The translations under genes and the position numbers were made by a program. From the NCBI RefSeq assembly GCF_003946265.1, contig NZ_RHNO01000012.1, positions 17,382-81,381 of the forward strand: a stretch of 64,000 bases of DNA. The letters run 5' to 3'. Every line of letters starts with the position of its first letter. The stretch's first letter is position 1. This DNA is from Levilactobacillus yonginensis. GTDB taxonomy: Bacteria; Bacillota; Bacilli; Lactobacillales; Lactobacillaceae. Below the pieces are notes generated by a model that saw only the letters and a program-made list of their open reading frames with translations, searched no databases and was not told the origin of the DNA. Below, piece after piece: positions 9,876-19,748 of this stretch.

Positions 9876-10973
9876 ATGAAATTTGAGATTATTGTTAGCT
9901 TGTTTGCTACCATGATTATCTCCGCGGTCCTAACCCCGTTTGTACGCCGCTTTGCGTTTCAAATTGGTGCGGTGGATAAACCGAATCAGCGCCGGGTCAA
10001 CAAGGTTCCCATGCCGACGTTGGGCGGCCTAGCTATCTTTATTGCGTTTACTTTTTCAACGATGTTTTTATTGCGAGATCAAATGCCAACACAACAGCTG
10101 TGGGGGCTGTTCGGTGGCGAATGCATCATCGTCGCTGGTGGGATGATCGACGATGTCTTCGAACTGAAACCACGACAAAAGGTGATGTTTCAGCTGTTAG
10201 CGGCCATTGAAGTTTACTTCGTGGCGGGTATCCGGATGCGGTATCTAACGTTACCATTTGTGGGTGCTTGGCACTTTGGCTGGTTATCGTTGCCCATTAC
10301 GTTGTTGTGGATCGTTGCCATCGTTAATGCCATCAACCTGATCGATGGGTTAGATGGGTTGGCAACGGGGGTCTCGATCATTGCGTTAACGACGACTGGG
10401 ATTACCGGGCTGTTCTTCTTGAACGTCGCGAATACCTGGGTGGCAATCATGATTTTTGCGCTAGTTGCTGCTATGGTGGGTTTCCTGCCTTACAACTTTT
10501 TCCCAGCCCGTATTTACTTGGGGGACACAGGGGCGCAGTTCATTGGATTTATGATTGCCTGCTTCTCCCTGTATGGTTTGAAAAACGTGACCTTCATTTC
10601 CGTGATCATTCCGGTGATCATTCTGGGTGTTCCCATCACGGATACGGTGTACGCCATGATTCGCCGGATTTTGAATCGGCAACCCATTTCTCACGCGGAT
10701 AAGCACCATTTGCATCACCGCTTGATGCAATTGGGATTGACGCACCGTCAGACGGTTTTGGTAATTTACGGGATTGCGTTAATTTTCTCGTTCATTTCAC
10801 TGTTGTACCCGTTGTCCACAATTTGGGGGTCGGTCCTGTTGACCATCGCAATTCTGATTGGCTTGGAGCTATTCGTTGAAGCCATCGGACTAGTGGGGTC
10901 GGACCGACAGCCACTCTTACACTGGATCAACCGAGTCGTTAAGAAGTTAACGTCGAAGAATTCGGAAAGATAG
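9876..10973 (+). CDS. tagO: Undecaprenyl-phosphate GlcNAc-1-phosphate transferase
   Basis: 365 residues with about ten to eleven membrane segments. Family motifs of the polyprenyl-phosphate sugar-1-P transferases are intact: GGMIDD (about 88-93), NAINLIDGLDGLA (about 153), GDTGAQ (about 217) and the His-rich HADKHHLHHRL (about 274). It moves GlcNAc-1-P from UDP-GlcNAc to undecaprenyl phosphate, the first step of wall teichoic acid linkage-unit synthesis. It is monocistronic here, with its own promoter and a bidirectional terminator downstream. A WecA-like role in other wall polysaccharides is possible. Confidence 0.9.
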   Translation: MKFEIIVSLFATMIISAVLTPFVRRFAFQIGAVDKPNQRRVNKVPMPTLGGLAIFIAFTFSTMFLLRDQMPTQQLWGLFGGECIIVAGGMIDDVFELKPRQKVMFQLLAAIEVYFVAGIRMRYLTLPFVGAWHFGWLSLPITLLWIVAIVNAINLIDGLDGLATGVSIIALTTTGITGLFFLNVANTWVAIMIFALVAAMVGFLPYNFFPARIYLGDTGAQFIGFMIACFSLYGLKNVTFISVIIPVIILGVPITDTVYAMIRRILNRQPISHADKHHLHHRLMQLGLTHRQTVLVIYGIALIFSFISLLYPLSTIWGSVLLTIAILIGLELFVEAIGLVGSDRQPLLHWINRVVKKLTSKNSER

Positions 10974-10986
10974 GGATAAAGAGTGG

Positions 10987-11089
10987 GCCTAAAGGCGGTT
11001 AGCTGGCGAGCATTAACGGTGATAACCGAAAAATCCCGGTCCTGGATTATTTGGTTATCAGTGTTAAGCGGAGTCAGCTGCCTTTGGGC
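10987..11089. repeat. Long imperfect inverted repeat after tagO
   Basis: The left arm (10987-11035) and right arm (11043-11089) can pair over about 45 positions with wobble pairs and small bulges. GCCTAAAGGC pairs with GCCTTTGGGC at the base and TTAACGGTGATAACCGAAAAATCC with the complementary arm near a seven-base loop. It is separate from the terminator at 11123. No coding frame is credible here. Confidence 0.6.
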
Positions 11090-11122
11090 GCACGTTTCCA
11101 CCACATAAAAATTCGCCAACAC

Positions 11123-11158
11123 AAAAGGAGCCAGGGGAAAAATCCCCTGGCTCCTTTT
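11123..11158. terminator. Bidirectional terminator between tagO and yigZ
   Basis: AAAAGGAGCCAGGGGA (11123-11138) pairs with TCCCCTGGCTCCTTTT (11143-11158), a 16-bp perfect stem with A- and T-runs on both sides, between convergent genes. Confidence 0.9.
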
Positions 11159-11199
11159 ACGTGGAGTCGCATATTAATACCGCTAGCGTTCAGGTAAGC

Positions 11200-11862
11200 T
11201 TAGTCGATCGAACGGCTACTGGCGTTGATTTCGACAGGCACTTCATTGTAAGCGATGTCGCCCAGTTCAACGGTTAGGCGGTCACTTAACAGATTAGTGA
11301 TCGCGGTTTGCGTGGCGGTCACGGCGTCCAAATCAACGGCAATGGTGACCGCGACCGCAGACGTGTACGCGGTGTCCAAAATACTGATCTGATTTTCAGT
11401 CAGGTAGTGGTTAAGGCGGTCGTAGTTGGGATAGTCCACGGTAATCGTCATGGCTTGCTGCCGGACGAGTTTGACGACGCCGACTGCTTCAATTCCAGTA
11501 GAGGTGGCGTTGCTGTAAGCCCGAATCAGGCCCCCGGCCCCCAGCTTGATGCCGCCAAAGTAACGGGTGACCACACCAATGACGTTGTGCAGGTGGTTAC
11601 GTTGGAGCACCGTGAGAATGGGAACACCGGCGGTACCGGATGGTTCGCCGTTGTCGCTTTCTCGTTGAATTTCATCGTGTTCACCGACCATGTAGGCCCA
11701 ACAATGATGGGTGGCTTTCGGTTCTCGCGCGGTTACCGCAGCAATGAATGCTTTAGCTTCATCTTCGCTGGATACACGACCGAGGTCGGCAATGAACCGT
11801 GATTTTTTAATTTCGAGTTCGTGATTGCCACTTGCTTGAATGGTTAAGTAGTCAGTTTCCAT
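11200..11862 (-). CDS. YigZ/IMPACT family protein
   Basis: 220 residues. The N-terminal UPF0029/IMPACT domain carries KKSRFIADLGRV, HHCWAYMVG, DNGEPSGTAGVPIL and VVTRYFGGIKLGAGGLIRAYS, the family hallmarks. A smaller C-terminal DUF1949-type domain follows (about 140-210). The biochemical role in bacteria is not settled. ATG at 11862 has an AAAGGTG ribosome site. It is divergent from comFA with 95 bases between them; YvyE/YigZ proteins are often next to comF genes, so the context is ordinary. Confidence 0.88.
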   Translation of the reverse strand: METDYLTIQASGNHELEIKKSRFIADLGRVSSEDEAKAFIAAVTAREPKATHHCWAYMVGEHDEIQRESDNGEPSGTAGVPILTVLQRNHLHNVIGVVTRYFGGIKLGAGGLIRAYSNATSTGIEAVGVVKLVRQQAMTITVDYPNYDRLNHYLTENQISILDTAYTSAVAVTIAVDLDAVTATQTAITNLLSDRLTVELGDIAYNEVPVEINASSRSID

Positions 11863-11957
11863 TGGCAGACACCTTTCTTCTAAAATAAAGTTAGTTTAAA
11901 AAAATAGCGGCTCCCTTCACGTAGTTAATCAGTAAAGGCAGGAAGGGAGAGCTTTTC

Positions 11958-13271
11958 TTGGATAATGATGAACAATTCTTTGGGCGGTGGGTCCCGTCTT
12001 CAAGACCCCCTTTGGAACCGTTGGCAAACCGTGAGGCAATTGAGCAGAGCCGCGGTTCAGCGCAGTGTACCCGCTGTGGGCACAGGCTAACTGTAGCTGA
12101 TCAGCTGCCGAACGGGGCACTGTATTGTCGGCAGTGCTTACAATTGGGTCGTTTGACCACGCACCATAAATTATACACTATTCCGGAACCCAATCAGTTT
12201 CCGATGATGACGGAATCGCCATTGACCTGGTCAGGGCAGCTTAAGCCACAACAGGTGGTGGCTGCAACAGCGATACGTGAATTAGTGGCAACTAAGCGGA
12301 ATCAGTTATTGTGGGCGGTCACCGGCGCTGGTAAGACGGAAATCCTGTATCCGGCACTAGCTTGGGCGTTACAGCAAGGCTGGCGGGTCGCCTGGGCATC
12401 GCCACGGGTGGATGTTTGTTTAGAACTGGCGCCGCGGTTAGCCCGGGCCTTTGCTGGGGTGCCACAAGCGGTCTTACATGGGAAACAGGAACATTCTTAT
12501 ACCTACCGGCAGCTGACAATTTGTACCACGCACCAGCTTTTGCGGTTTCAGGCCGCCTTTGATTGGCTGATTGTGGATGAAGTCGATGCTTTTCCGCTGA
12601 CCACAAGTCCAATGCTACAACGTGCTGTGAAACAAGCTCAGAAGCCTAGCGGGAGTCATATTTTTTTGACGGCAACGCCGGGTCCTCATCTACAAAAGTT
12701 AGTCGCACAACGAAAAATAGCCGTGACCTACGTGCCCTTACGCTATCACGGCTACTTGCTCCCACAGATGAAGGTTCATCTGTGCTGGCAGTGGCGACAG
12801 CGTTTGCTGAAGGGACAGCTACCTGGCCAACTCGTTCGTCAATTACGTGAGTATCAGCGGACGGGACAGCGTTTTCTCCTCTTTGTTCCCCATATCGCGG
12901 ATTTGCCACCAATTGCAGCAGCCTTGGATCAGGCAGGGGTCGTTGGTGGGGTGACGGTCCACGCTGCTGATGCCGAGCGAGCTGAAAAGGTTCAGGCGAT
13001 GCGTGATGGTCGTTGTCAGTTTTTGGTGACGACCACCATTCTTGAACGAGGGGTGACGTTTCCCAACGTGGCCGTGGTTATTTTGGGTGGGGATGATGCC
13101 GTCTTTTCAACGGCAGCCTTAGTCCAAATTGCTGGTCGAGCTGGCCGCCACGCTGCGCATCCACGGGGTGAAGTGACGTGTTATTGTCAGAGCCAGTCAC
13201 GAACGATTCAGCAGGCACGTGCCATGATCAACCATTTGAATCGGCAGGGACGTCAGCAGGGTGGTCAGTGA
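11958..13271 (+). CDS. comFA: ComFA, DNA helicase for transformation
   Basis: 437 residues. An N-terminal zinc-binding part has CTRCG and CRQC (about residues 36-58). The helicase core has Walker A TGAGKTE (about 120), the Walker B variant DEVD, TATPG, and a C-terminal GRAGR. ComFA drives single-stranded DNA inward during natural transformation. The start is TTG at 11958 with GGGAGAG about eight bases before it. It overlaps comFC by one base, so the two form an operon. Confidence 0.92.
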   Translation: MDNDEQFFGRWVPSSRPPLEPLANREAIEQSRGSAQCTRCGHRLTVADQLPNGALYCRQCLQLGRLTTHHKLYTIPEPNQFPMMTESPLTWSGQLKPQQVVAATAIRELVATKRNQLLWAVTGAGKTEILYPALAWALQQGWRVAWASPRVDVCLELAPRLARAFAGVPQAVLHGKQEHSYTYRQLTICTTHQLLRFQAAFDWLIVDEVDAFPLTTSPMLQRAVKQAQKPSGSHIFLTATPGPHLQKLVAQRKIAVTYVPLRYHGYLLPQMKVHLCWQWRQRLLKGQLPGQLVRQLREYQRTGQRFLLFVPHIADLPPIAAALDQAGVVGGVTVHAADAERAEKVQAMRDGRCQFLVTTTILERGVTFPNVAVVILGGDDAVFSTAALVQIAGRAGRHAAHPRGEVTCYCQSQSRTIQQARAMINHLNRQGRQQGGQ

Positions 13272-13945
13272 TGCCGTTGTGTGTATGGTGTAATCGTGCT
13301 ATTTCCCAGACGGTGACTCTTACGCAACTACTCAGTTGGGGACAATTTCCAGTCCAGGAGGTTTGCGAAGCTTGTCAGGAACGACTAACGCGCATCACGG
13401 GTAGTTGTTGTCCACAATGCGGTCGTCAGCAGCGTGCTGCCACTATTTGTCATGACTGTGAACGTTGGCACGATGGGGTAGTCAATCGGGCACTATTTCA
13501 GTACGATGCTGGTTTCAAGGCGTACATGCAACAGTACAAGTTTCAGGGAGACTATGCGTTACGAGTCGTGGTGCAAGCGGCGTTAGCTCAAGCTTTACAG
13601 CGAACGACTTATGACGTGTTGGTTCCGGTTCCAGTGGATGCAGCAACCCGGCAGGACCGCGGATTCAATCAAGTGACGGGGTGGCTGACCGGCCAACCCT
13701 TTTTTCAGGTACTGGAAGTGGTTGCCGACCATAAAGAACGTCCCCAGTCTGCCAAGACGCGAGCCGAACGATTGGTTACACCACAACCGTTTTCATTAGC
13801 TCCGAATGCGTGCAAGTTGCTGCATCAACGACGTGTTTTGCTCCTAGATGACGTCTACACAACAGGACGGACAATTCGGCATGCCATTGATCAAATTAAT
13901 TTGAGCGGAGCGAAAGCGGTTACTAGCTTGACTTTAGCGCGTTAA
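13271..13945 (+). CDS. comFC: ComFC, phosphoribosyltransferase-like competence protein
   Basis: 224 residues from ATG at 13271, which overlaps the comFA stop (TGATG). The N-terminus has paired cysteines (CVWC, CEAC, CPQC, CHDC) that probably bind zinc. The C-terminal half is a PRTase fold with VLLLDDVYTTGRT. A longer open frame begins 93 bases upstream inside comFA, but the overlap start and AGGGTGG site are preferred. ComFC acts with ComFA in DNA uptake. Confidence 0.92.
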   Translation: MPLCVWCNRAISQTVTLTQLLSWGQFPVQEVCEACQERLTRITGSCCPQCGRQQRAATICHDCERWHDGVVNRALFQYDAGFKAYMQQYKFQGDYALRVVVQAALAQALQRTTYDVLVPVPVDAATRQDRGFNQVTGWLTGQPFFQVLEVVADHKERPQSAKTRAERLVTPQPFSLAPNACKLLHQRRVLLLDDVYTTGRTIRHAIDQINLSGAKAVTSLTLAR

Positions 13946-13970
13946 ATTGTGATTAATTTACTTAGATTAA

Positions 13971-13999
13971 TTGTTTATGAGAGGGCTTTCTATTATAAT
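13971..13999 (+). promoter_or_regulatory. hpf promoter
   Basis: -35 TTGTTT (13971-13976), 17-base spacer, perfect -10 TATAAT (13994-13999). The leader then holds two hairpins (14012-14042 and 14049-14065) before the ribosome site GGGAGAG. Confidence 0.75.
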
Positions 14000-14083
14000 A
14001 AATGTAAGCAAAGCATATTAGAAGAGTGGTCCTTCTAATGCTAAGCAAGCCAAGTATCTCTTGGCTGAAGGGAGAGAAGTTTT

Positions 14084-14638
14084 ATGCTCACATTTAATAT
14101 TCGTGGTGAAAACATCGAAGTTACTGACGCAATACGGGATTACGTTGAAAAGCGTATCAGCAAGTTGGAGAAATATTTCGACAACAACGTTGAGGCAATT
14201 GCGCATATCAACCTGAAGGTCTACCAAAATAAGACAGCGAAGGTTGAAGTAACAATCCCACTCCCATACTTGACATTACGGGCAGAGGAAACCTCTCCGG
14301 ACTTATATGCAAGTGTTGACCTGGTTACGGACAAGTTGGAACGTCAGATCCGCAAGTACAAGACTAAGGTTAACCGTAAGTCCCGGGAAAAAGGTTACAA
14401 AAACCTCGACTTCTCAGCTGAAACGCCAGACGCCGATTCCGACGATAATGGTGAGTTAGAAGTTGTCCGGACCAAGCGGGTTTCTTTGAAGCCGATGGAT
14501 AATGAAGAGGCCGTTCTGCAAATGGACATGTTAGGTCACGACTTCTTTATCTACGAAGATGCTGAAACCAATGGTATTAGCATCGTCTACCGCCGGAATG
14601 ACGGTCGGTACGGTTTGATTGAAGCCGACGACGAGTAA
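14084..14638 (+). CDS. hpf: Long ribosome hibernation promoting factor HPF
   Basis: 184 residues, the long HPF form. The N-terminal domain (about 1-100) binds the 30S decoding region (MLTFNIRGENIEVTDAIRDYVEKRISKLEKYF). A linker leads to the C-terminal dimerisation domain (about 127-184, VVRTKRVSLKPMDNEEAVLQM...). It makes 100S ribosome dimers in stationary phase. It sits before secA as in many Firmicutes, with its own promoter and terminator. Confidence 0.94.
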   Translation: MLTFNIRGENIEVTDAIRDYVEKRISKLEKYFDNNVEAIAHINLKVYQNKTAKVEVTIPLPYLTLRAEETSPDLYASVDLVTDKLERQIRKYKTKVNRKSREKGYKNLDFSAETPDADSDDNGELEVVRTKRVSLKPMDNEEAVLQMDMLGHDFFIYEDAETNGISIVYRRNDGRYGLIEADDE

Positions 14639-14655
14639 TGTTAAATCAACTAACG

Positions 14656-14683
14656 AAGCACTGCGAGCTTGCAGTGCTTTTTT
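14656..14683 (+). terminator. Terminator after hpf
   Basis: AAGCACTGC/GCAGTGCTT stem with GAGCTT loop, followed by T residues. Confidence 0.9.
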
Positions 14684-14736
14684 AGTTATAATTCGAAGAA
14701 GAAAGCGGTTACCCTTGCGTTGACCACGTCTTAAAG

Positions 14737-14765
14737 TTTCATCTTGGGTTGGTTAGTGGTAAAAT
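14737..14765 (+). promoter_or_regulatory. Putative secA promoter
   Basis: -35-like TTTCAT (14737-14742), 17-base spacer, -10 TAAAAT (14760-14765). The secA start is 72 bases further on. Confidence 0.45.
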
Positions 14766-14837
14766 GTAGGTTGATTTATTGTAAATAAATGGGTAACTTT
14801 AAATAGACTTATTAAATGTACTGAAGGGAATTCTCAC

Positions 14838-17201
14838 ATGCCAAATATTTTGAAACGATGGGTCGAAAGTGATCGCCGGACTTTACGACGCCTCAGTAAA
14901 TTAGCGGACCAAGTTGGTTCTTACGCTGATGAATACGAACAACTTTCAGACGATGATCTGAAGGCGAAAACGCCAGAGTTCAAGCAGCGCTACCAAGACG
15001 GCGAAACTTTAGACGATTTACTGCCTGAAGCCTTTGCTGCAATTCGTGAGGGCGCACGGCGGGTCCTCGGTCTCTATCCATTCCACGTGCAAATCATGGG
15101 GGGAATTGTGCTTCACGAAGGGAACATCTCCGAAATGAAGACCGGTGAAGGGAAAACCTTGACCGCCACGATGCCTGTCTACCTAAACGCCATTGCCGGC
15201 AAAGGGGTTCACGTTGTTACGGTTAACGAATACTTATCCGCCCGTGATGCCACTGAAATGGGTGAACTGTATTCTTGGATGGGCTTAACGGTTGGCTTAA
15301 ACTCCGCTGAAAAGTCACCGGAAGAGAAGCGTGAAGCCTACAATGCCGATATCACTTATTCGACCAACGGGGAAATCGGGTTCGATTACCTGCGTGATAA
15401 CATGGTCGTCTACAAAGAAGACATGGTACAGCGTCCACTGAACTTCGCGATTGTCGATGAAGTTGACTCCATTTTGATCGATGAAGCACGGACGCCATTG
15501 ATTATTTCTGGCCAATCCGAAGGCACGAGTGCCCTGTACCAACGGGTAGATCGCTTTGCTAAGACATTACATGAAAAAGATGACTTTAAGATCGACTTGG
15601 AATCTAAGACGGTTGCTTTAACCGATCAAGGGATTGAAAAAGCCGAAAAGTACTTCAACTTAAAGAACCTGTATGATACGGACAACACGGCCTTGACCCA
15701 CCATTTGGATCAAGCGCTGCGGGCCAACTTTATCATGTTACGTGATAAAGATTACGTGGTTCAAGACGGTGAAGTTCTGATTGTTGACTCCTTTACTGGA
15801 CGGGTTATGGACGGTCGTCGTTACTCAGACGGGTTGCACCAAGCCATTGAAGCCAAAGAAGGCGTTGAGATTCAGGAAGAAACCAAGACGATGGCCAACA
15901 TCACCTACCAAAACTTATTCCGGATGTACAAAAAGCTTTCCGGGATGACTGGTACGGCGAAGACCGAAGCCGAAGAATTCCGGGAAATCTACAACATGGA
16001 AGTTGTTTCCGTGCCAACCAACAAACCAGTTGTCCGGGTCGACCAACCTGACTTGTTGTACCCAACCTTGGAATCTAAATTCGATGCCGTTATTCGGGAA
16101 ATCAAGGACTTGCATGAAAAGGGCCAACCAATGTTGATTGGTACCGTAGCAGTTGAAACTTCCGAATATTTGTCCGAACGGTTGGATCAAGAAAAGATTC
16201 CTCACGTGGTCTTGAACGCCAAGAACCATGCGAAGGAAGCCGATATTATTCAAAACGCCGGTCAACGTGGTGCCGTTACGATTGCCACCAACATGGCTGG
16301 GCGGGGGACCGATATTAAATTGGGACCCGGCGTTGTCGAAATTGGTGGGTTAGCCGTTATCGGGACTGAACGACATGAATCACGGCGGATCGATAACCAA
16401 CTTCGTGGCCGTTCAGGTCGTCAAGGTGATCCTGGTATGACCCAGTTCTACCTGTCCTTGGAAGATGATTTGATGCGTCGGTTCGGTTCAGACCGGGTCA
16501 AGAGTTTCTTGGAACGGATGAACGTTGACGGTGAAGATGCCGTTATCCGGAGCCGCATGATCACGAAGCAAGTTGAATCCGCCCAAAAGCGGGTTGAAGG
16601 GAATAACTACGATTCCCGGAAGAATGTGCTGCAATACGATGACGTGATGCGTCAACAACGGAACGTTATCTACGGCGAACGGAACCAGATCATTAACCAA
16701 GAAGAATCTCTCAAGTGGGTTCTGATGCCAATGATCAAGCGGACCGTTGATCGCGTGGTTGACTTGCATACGCAAGGCGACCAAGCAGATTGGGACTTAG
16801 ATACGTTACTGGACTTTGGGATTTCCGCAATGGTTACGCCTGAAAAGATCAGTTTAGACGCTCTGAAGAACAAGACGGCGGACGAGATCAAGGAATTCTT
16901 TATGGGCTTGGCCAACGACGTCTACGCCGAAAAGCAAAAACAACTTTACGATCCAGCACAAATGTTGGAATTTGAAAAGGTTGTGCTGTTGCGGGTCGTA
17001 GACTCTCACTGGACCGATCATATCGATGCCATGGATCAATTGCGTCAATCAATTGGCTTGCGTGGATACGGGCAATTGAACCCATTAGTTGAATACCAAC
17101 AAGATGGGTTCCGGATGTTTGAAGAAATGATTTCAAACATTGATTACGATACTACCCGGTTATTCATGAAGTCTGAAATTCGACAAAATATTACCCGGTA
17201 A
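14838..17201 (+). CDS. secA: Protein translocase ATPase SecA
   Basis: 787 residues. DEAD motor motifs include [10 protein letters not shown] (Walker A, about 100) and [29 protein letters not shown] and [10 protein letters not shown] mark the second motor domain. It drives preproteins through SecYEG. The protein is shorter than many SecAs because it ends at RQNITR and lacks the C-terminal zinc-binding Cys cluster; this is common in lactobacilli but means SecB-type binding is absent. It has its own terminator before prfB. Confidence 0.96.
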   Translation: MPNILKRWVESDRRTLRRLSKLADQVGSYADEYEQLSDDDLKAKTPEFKQRYQDGETLDDLLPEAFAAIREGARRVLGLYPFHVQIMGGIVLHEGNISEMKTGEGKTLTATMPVYLNAIAGKGVHVVTVNEYLSARDATEMGELYSWMGLTVGLNSAEKSPEEKREAYNADITYSTNGEIGFDYLRDNMVVYKEDMVQRPLNFAIVDEVDSILIDEARTPLIISGQSEGTSALYQRVDRFAKTLHEKDDFKIDLESKTVALTDQGIEKAEKYFNLKNLYDTDNTALTHHLDQALRANFIMLRDKDYVVQDGEVLIVDSFTGRVMDGRRYSDGLHQAIEAKEGVEIQEETKTMANITYQNLFRMYKKLSGMTGTAKTEAEEFREIYNMEVVSVPTNKPVVRVDQPDLLYPTLESKFDAVIREIKDLHEKGQPMLIGTVAVETSEYLSERLDQEKIPHVVLNAKNHAKEADIIQNAGQRGAVTIATNMAGRGTDIKLGPGVVEIGGLAVIGTERHESRRIDNQLRGRSGRQGDPGMTQFYLSLEDDLMRRFGSDRVKSFLERMNVDGEDAVIRSRMITKQVESAQKRVEGNNYDSRKNVLQYDDVMRQQRNVIYGERNQIINQEESLKWVLMPMIKRTVDRVVDLHTQGDQADWDLDTLLDFGISAMVTPEKISLDALKNKTADEIKEFFMGLANDVYAEKQKQLYDPAQMLEFEKVVLLRVVDSHWTDHIDAMDQLRQSIGLRGYGQLNPLVEYQQDGFRMFEEMISNIDYDTTRLFMKSEIRQNITR

Positions 17202-17212
17202 ACGGGAACGTG

Positions 17213-17243
17213 ACGAGGCGGGAAGAGATTCCAGCCTCGTTTT
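17213..17243 (+). terminator. Terminator after secA
   Basis: ACGAGGC/GCCTCGT stem with a purine-rich loop and TTTT, between secA and prfB. Confidence 0.75.
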
Positions 17244-17351
17244 GTCTTAACCGATGGGAATCGGTTATGGCATGAAAATGAATGTTGGCTTGTTTTGACC
17301 TAGGCAGGTCACCAAACCAACTGAAAATAACTTTAAAGGAGCCAATGCACA

Positions 17352-18468
17352 ATGGAATTAAGCGATGCAAAACGTGAAATTGCGACCATGCGCAGTCAGT
17401 TAACCGGCTTTAGGGGGTCGCTTTGACTTTGATGCTTTAAATGAAAGCATTAGTGTCAATGAGTCCCAAATGGCTGAACCCAATTTTTGGGACGATGCAC
17501 AGGCGGCACAACGATTGATCGATGAGACCAATGAAATGAAGAAAAAGGTCGACGAATATCAGAATCTCGCTAACCAAATCGATGACCTCGAGGTGGCGCT
17601 GGAGCTACTCCAAGAGGAACCAGATGCAGATATGCAGGCGGAGTTTGAACAGGACTTTGCGACGGCACAGAAGGCTCTCCAGCAGTATAGTCTCAACATG
17701 CTACTGAACCAGAAGTATGACCGTAACAACGCGATCCTGGAAATTCATCCCGGGGCCGGGGGCACAGAATCTCAGGACTGGGGTGACATGCTCATGCGGA
17801 TGTACACGCGTTGGGCGGAGCAACATGACTTTAAAGTCACGGTATTGGACTACCAGCCGGGCGACGTTGCTGGGTTAAGTAGTGCCACTTTGCTGATTGC
17901 TGGGCACAACGCCTACGGTTATCTGCGCTCTGAAAAGGGCGTTCATCGCTTGGTTCGTATCTCACCATTTGATTCAGCTGGGCGGCGTCACACATCGTTT
18001 GCTTCCGTTGACGTCCTGCCAGAATTGGATGATTCTGTGGATGTTGAAATCAATCCGGCAGACTTGAAGGTTGACGTTTACCGGGCATCCGGTGCCGGTG
18101 GACAACACGTCAACAAGACGTCTTCCGCGGTTCGGATCACCCACTTGCCTACTGGAATCGTGACCCAAAGTCAGGCGCAACGGTCACAGCTTCAAAACCG
18201 CCAAACGGCAATGGGGATGTTGCGGGCTAAACTCTATGAACGGGAAGAGGAAAAGAAGGCCGAGGAAAAGGCCAAGCTTGAGGGCGACCAAATGGACATT
18301 GGTTGGGGCTCCCAAATTCGGTCATATGTTTTCCACCCGTATACCATGGTCAAAGACCACCGCACCAATTATGAAACAGGGAACGGGCAGGCCGTCATGG
18401 ACGGGGACCTGGATCCTTTTATTGATGCTTTTCTACAGTGGCAATTGAGTCAGAAGAATCCGGATTAA
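17352..18468 (+). CDS. prfB: Peptide chain release factor RF2 with programmed +1 frameshift
   Basis: The gene starts at ATG 17352 (AAGGAG upstream). Codon 24 is CTT and codon 25 is an in-frame TGA (17424-17426) preceded by the internal Shine-Dalgarno AGGGGG (17412-17417) and followed by C, the classical RF2 recoding signal. A +1 shift gives GAC and continues to the stop at 18466, for a protein of about 371 residues. The release motif GGQ (GAGGQHVNKTSSAVRITH) and the stop-codon tripeptide SPF (RISPFDSAGRRHTSF) are intact. RF2 reads UGA/UAA, so low RF2 raises frameshifting and restores its level. The gene is intact, not a pseudogene. Confidence 0.96.
17412..17427 (+). promoter_or_regulatory. 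RF2 recoding site
   Basis: AGGGGG TCG CTT TGA C: Shine-Dalgarno-like stretch, slippery CTT and UGA-C stop context. It is the autoregulatory +1 frameshift site of prfB. Confidence 0.95.
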
Positions 18469-18506
18469 TGATTTAGCAAAATCTGATTATTAAGATAATG
18501 GTTGCG

Positions 18507-18538
18507 CGGGTAACACGAATGTCGTGTTGCCCGTTTTT
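18507..18538 (+). terminator. Terminator after prfB
   Basis: CGGGTAACACGA/TCGTGTTGCCCG stem with ATG loop, then five T residues. Confidence 0.9.
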
Positions 18539-18589
18539 GTTTCATGCTATACTGGGGACAGCTATTTTTTCAGGAAGGATGTCGATTTC

Positions 18590-19744
18590 ATGCGGACATT
18601 AATTGCGCTGGGGAGCTATTTGCTCCAGCCGCTGTTGTGGCTTGCCATTATTCGGGTCTGGTTGACCAGTAAGTCACGTATTAAAACTGAACGTCGTAGT
18701 TTTGGAAGTGCGGTGTACAGTGATCATTATGAGTTGCGGCATATGTTAACTCAGGGCTTGCTCCTGGGAGCGGGACTTTCGCTGCTCAACTTTTTGCTTG
18801 GATTTAGTTTGCCACTATTGTGGATTATCATTTATGAGGTTTTGGGTTTAGTCACCCTGTTGCTACTGCCAACCACTGTTTTACCAGTGACCTTAATCGT
18901 GGTGACGACCTTGCTAACGGTTCTGGCAGGGCCTTACATAACGGATAAGCCCGATTTGTCGACTGTTGGATTGAGTTGGCACGGGGTGGCTCACCTCAAT
19001 TACTTATGGTTATTGGCCATCTTCTTCATGCTTTTGGGGCACTGGTTGGCGAACTACGGTGGCCGCTTTGTGAGTCCCAAGATTTACGCCAAGCAGCGGG
19101 GGAAGCGAATTGCTGGCTATCCGTGGCGTGAGCTGTTGGTGCTCCCAATGGTGACGCTAGTGCCAGGTGATTGGTTTACCAGTCAGCTGAGCTTTTGGCC
19201 AGTACTGAATATCCACGGTCAAACGTACGCCATTCTGGTAGTCCCATTGTTGCTGGGGCTAAGGTTCACGATTTTTCGGCAAGTGCCCCGCGAAGTCTAT
19301 CGTCGTTTAGCCCGTAAAATGGTATGGCTCGCTGCATTGAGCTTGGTTTGTTTGGGCTGGACGGCCTGGCGCCCACAAGATTTGCCGGTCGGATTAATCG
19401 TCCTGTTAGTTGGTTACGGACTAGTCCTATGGCAAGCTAAACGTTATGATGAACGCCAACAATTCTGGTATTCTCAAGTCGATGATGGCGTTCGTGTCTT
19501 AGCCATCCGTCCCCGCACACCCGCAGTCAAAATGGACTTAGAGGCGGGGGACATCATTTTAGAGTGTAATCATCAAGCAATTAATAGTGAAACGAGTTTT
19601 TATGAAGCCTTATTAGCTAATCCAACGTATTGTCATTTACGGGTGCGTGATGTTCAGGGGGAACTGAAAGTGACCGAAACGGCCATTTATTCAGGCGCAC
19701 CACATGAGATTGGCATCGTCCTATTCAGAGATCAGGAGGGGTAA
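18590..19744 (+). CDS. Polytopic membrane protein with C-terminal PDZ domain (MinJ-like)
   Basis: 384 residues. About eight hydrophobic segments fill residues 1-285 and a PDZ domain occupies the C-terminus (about 295-384; VRVLAIRPRTPAVKMDLEAGDIILECN). ATG at 18590 is chosen for AGGAAGGATG upstream; a longer frame would begin inside the prfB terminator. The architecture and the position near secA-prfB recall MinJ of B. subtilis, which bridges DivIVA and MinD at division sites; this role is inferred. It ends four bases before phoP, so the two may be co-transcribed. Confidence 0.75.
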   Translation: MRTLIALGSYLLQPLLWLAIIRVWLTSKSRIKTERRSFGSAVYSDHYELRHMLTQGLLLGAGLSLLNFLLGFSLPLLWIIIYEVLGLVTLLLLPTTVLPVTLIVVTTLLTVLAGPYITDKPDLSTVGLSWHGVAHLNYLWLLAIFFMLLGHWLANYGGRFVSPKIYAKQRGKRIAGYPWRELLVLPMVTLVPGDWFTSQLSFWPVLNIHGQTYAILVVPLLLGLRFTIFRQVPREVYRRLARKMVWLAALSLVCLGWTAWRPQDLPVGLIVLLVGYGLVLWQAKRYDERQQFWYSQVDDGVRVLAIRPRTPAVKMDLEAGDIILECNHQAINSETSFYEALLANPTYCHLRVRDVQGELKVTETAIYSGAPHEIGIVLFRDQEG

Positions 19745-19748
19745 ACCT

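Noticed and set aside
17352..17469. prfB as a pseudogene with an early stop
   Set aside because: The in-frame TGA has the classical RF2 recoding context and the rest of the gene is intact.
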